Shown piece after piece: positions 60,467 to 60,901 of a stretch of DNA of 60,901 bases. The translations under genes and the position numbers were made by a program. Source of the stretch: Dehalococcoidia bacterium (lineage in GTDB: Bacteria; Chloroflexota; Dehalococcoidia; Lucifugimonadales; UBA826). Every line of letters begins with the position of its first letter. Within the stretch, counting starts at the first letter, position 1. The notes below the pieces were generated by a model. The model was not told where the DNA came from. It made no database searches and saw only the letters and a program-made list of their open reading frames with translations. The stretch covers positions 1 to 60,901 of the forward strand of contig JAPYSB010000011.1 of NCBI GenBank assembly GCA_029936675.1. Reading direction: 5' to 3'.

Positions 60467-60706
60467 GTGTTTGAAGCAGTGAAGAAATATAATCTGTTTG
60501 TGAATGAAGAGGGAGTGAAATATTTTTTCACAGGAGGAGATAGTAATCTACCAATTCGGCTGACGAGACAAATAATAAGAGACGCCGGGGCGGGGCTACA
60601 GTCAGAGGATGTTGTCGCCTATGTCCGATCCACATGGCATGATATATCTCATTTGGCCGATCTTCCGAGAGGTACACTGTTTAGTAATCCGCAAACGGCC
60701 TCTTAA
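60467..60706 (+). CDS. Small hypothetical protein
   Basis: This 79-aa ORF starts with GTG 60467 and reads MFEAVKKYNLFVNEEGVKYFF, then RLTRQIIRDAGAGLQSEDVVAYVRSTW. Nothing is recognised. AGGA is two bases upstream of the GTG, which is too close, so the start and even reality of the gene are uncertain. No signal peptide. Confidence 0.4.
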   Translation: MFEAVKKYNLFVNEEGVKYFFTGGDSNLPIRLTRQIIRDAGAGLQSEDVVAYVRSTWHDISHLADLPRGTLFSNPQTAS

Positions 60707-60738
60707 TCAGTAGATTCATGGATCAAGTCTGTGGTGAC

Positions 60739-60901
60739 CTATCGTCTATATGCCAACGACAGCCCAACAAAAACGGCTATACCAAAAGAAACAGAACCAC
60801 CTAAACAGGTGCCTTTATCCATACCAAAGACAGAACACATGACGAAGTAGTAGGTAGCAGCCACTCCTACAGCGGGGACGACAGCTTTAGAGAATGCATT
60901 T
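60739..60901 (-). CDS. Partial membrane protein, C-terminal end
   Basis: From the right edge, a minus-strand frame reads about 53 codons to TAG 60739. It is strongly hydrophobic with two likely membrane helices (AVVPAVGVAATYYFVMCSVF and SVSFGIAVFVGLSLAY). The N-terminal part is outside the window, so no family is given; the open frame of this composition is the only evidence. Confidence 0.5.
   Translation of the reverse strand, partial: NAFSKAVVPAVGVAATYYFVMCSVFGMDKGTCLGGSVSFGIAVFVGLSLAYRR

Noticed and set aside
1-60901. CRISPR arrays, tRNA or rRNA genes, insertion sequences
   Set aside because: No regularly spaced direct repeats, cloverleaf segments, rRNA stretches or transposase-like ORFs were found by eye; a tool search (tRNAscan-SE, Infernal, ISfinder) could still reveal some.

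Overview
The window looks like a chromosomal segment of an uncultivated, probably marine, member of the Chloroflexota (SAR202-like Dehalococcoidia). This is inferred from content, not from a marker gene. It carries three enolase-superfamily (mandelate racemase/muconate lactonising) paralogues, a luciferase-like flavin monooxygenase, several short-chain dehydrogenases, CaiB/BaiF CoA-transferase domains, NIPSNAP proteins and six MFS permeases, in moderately AT-rich DNA with many TTG/GTG starts and little intergenic space. No rRNA, tRNA, transposase, integrase or CRISPR array was recognised.

Layout. 1-9037: an oligopeptide/dipeptide ABC system in two parts, with binding-protein tail and permeases on + and both ATPases on -. 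Between them lie a lipoprotein, a 14-blade beta-propeller membrane protein, a methyltransferase and a TPR protein. 9221-11991: NIPSNAP and DUF3052-like proteins, a tiny zinc-ribbon protein, and an A-type Fe-S carrier next to a YgfZ-like folate protein. 11992-15451 (-): a type II fatty-acid/phospholipid cluster with a two-subunit MaoC dehydratase, PlsX, FabG and FabL. 15679-25706: serS, cupin, MBL hydrolase, and a catabolic group (zinc dehydrogenase, enolase, NIPSNAP, alpha/beta hydrolase, SMP-30 lactonase, MFS). 25709-26365 (-): the most striking locus, described below. 26534-38232: MFS, flavin oxidoreductase, TolB-like lipoprotein, proBA, hydrolase, MFS, crotonase, SDR and an Eis-like acetyltransferase. 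38259-48874: two more enolases, a VWA/DUF1800/DUF1501/NHL cluster, an XRE regulator beside a promoter that appears to drive a small RNA, and a tandem CaiB/BaiF protein. 49216-60901: small membrane proteins (DUF805 pair, DUF4349), lipoproteins, a flavodoxin-like protein, RidA, an Asp/Glu-type racemase, two MFS permeases and poorly known ORFs.

Main discovery candidate: 25709-26365 (-) reads as one 218-codon alkylmercury-lyase (MerB)-family gene with two in-frame TGA codons, residues 93 and 161. They fall where MerB has its two catalytic cysteines (Cys96 and Cys159). Each TGA is followed, 18-19 nt later, by the apical loop of a hairpin that begins with G, as in a bacterial SECIS element. The simplest reading is a MerB-like protein with two selenocysteines. 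Other candidates are a small RNA driven by a near-consensus promoter with an embedded operator (45081-45206), a start-site hairpin that hides a Shine-Dalgarno sequence (50472-50504), and a probable ATT start codon (26534).

The metabolic picture is an oxidative heterotroph that takes up peptides and small organic acids and processes sugar acids, lactones and acyl-CoA compounds. Standard housekeeping genes (serS, proBA, fatty-acid synthesis, Fe-S assembly) are interspersed.
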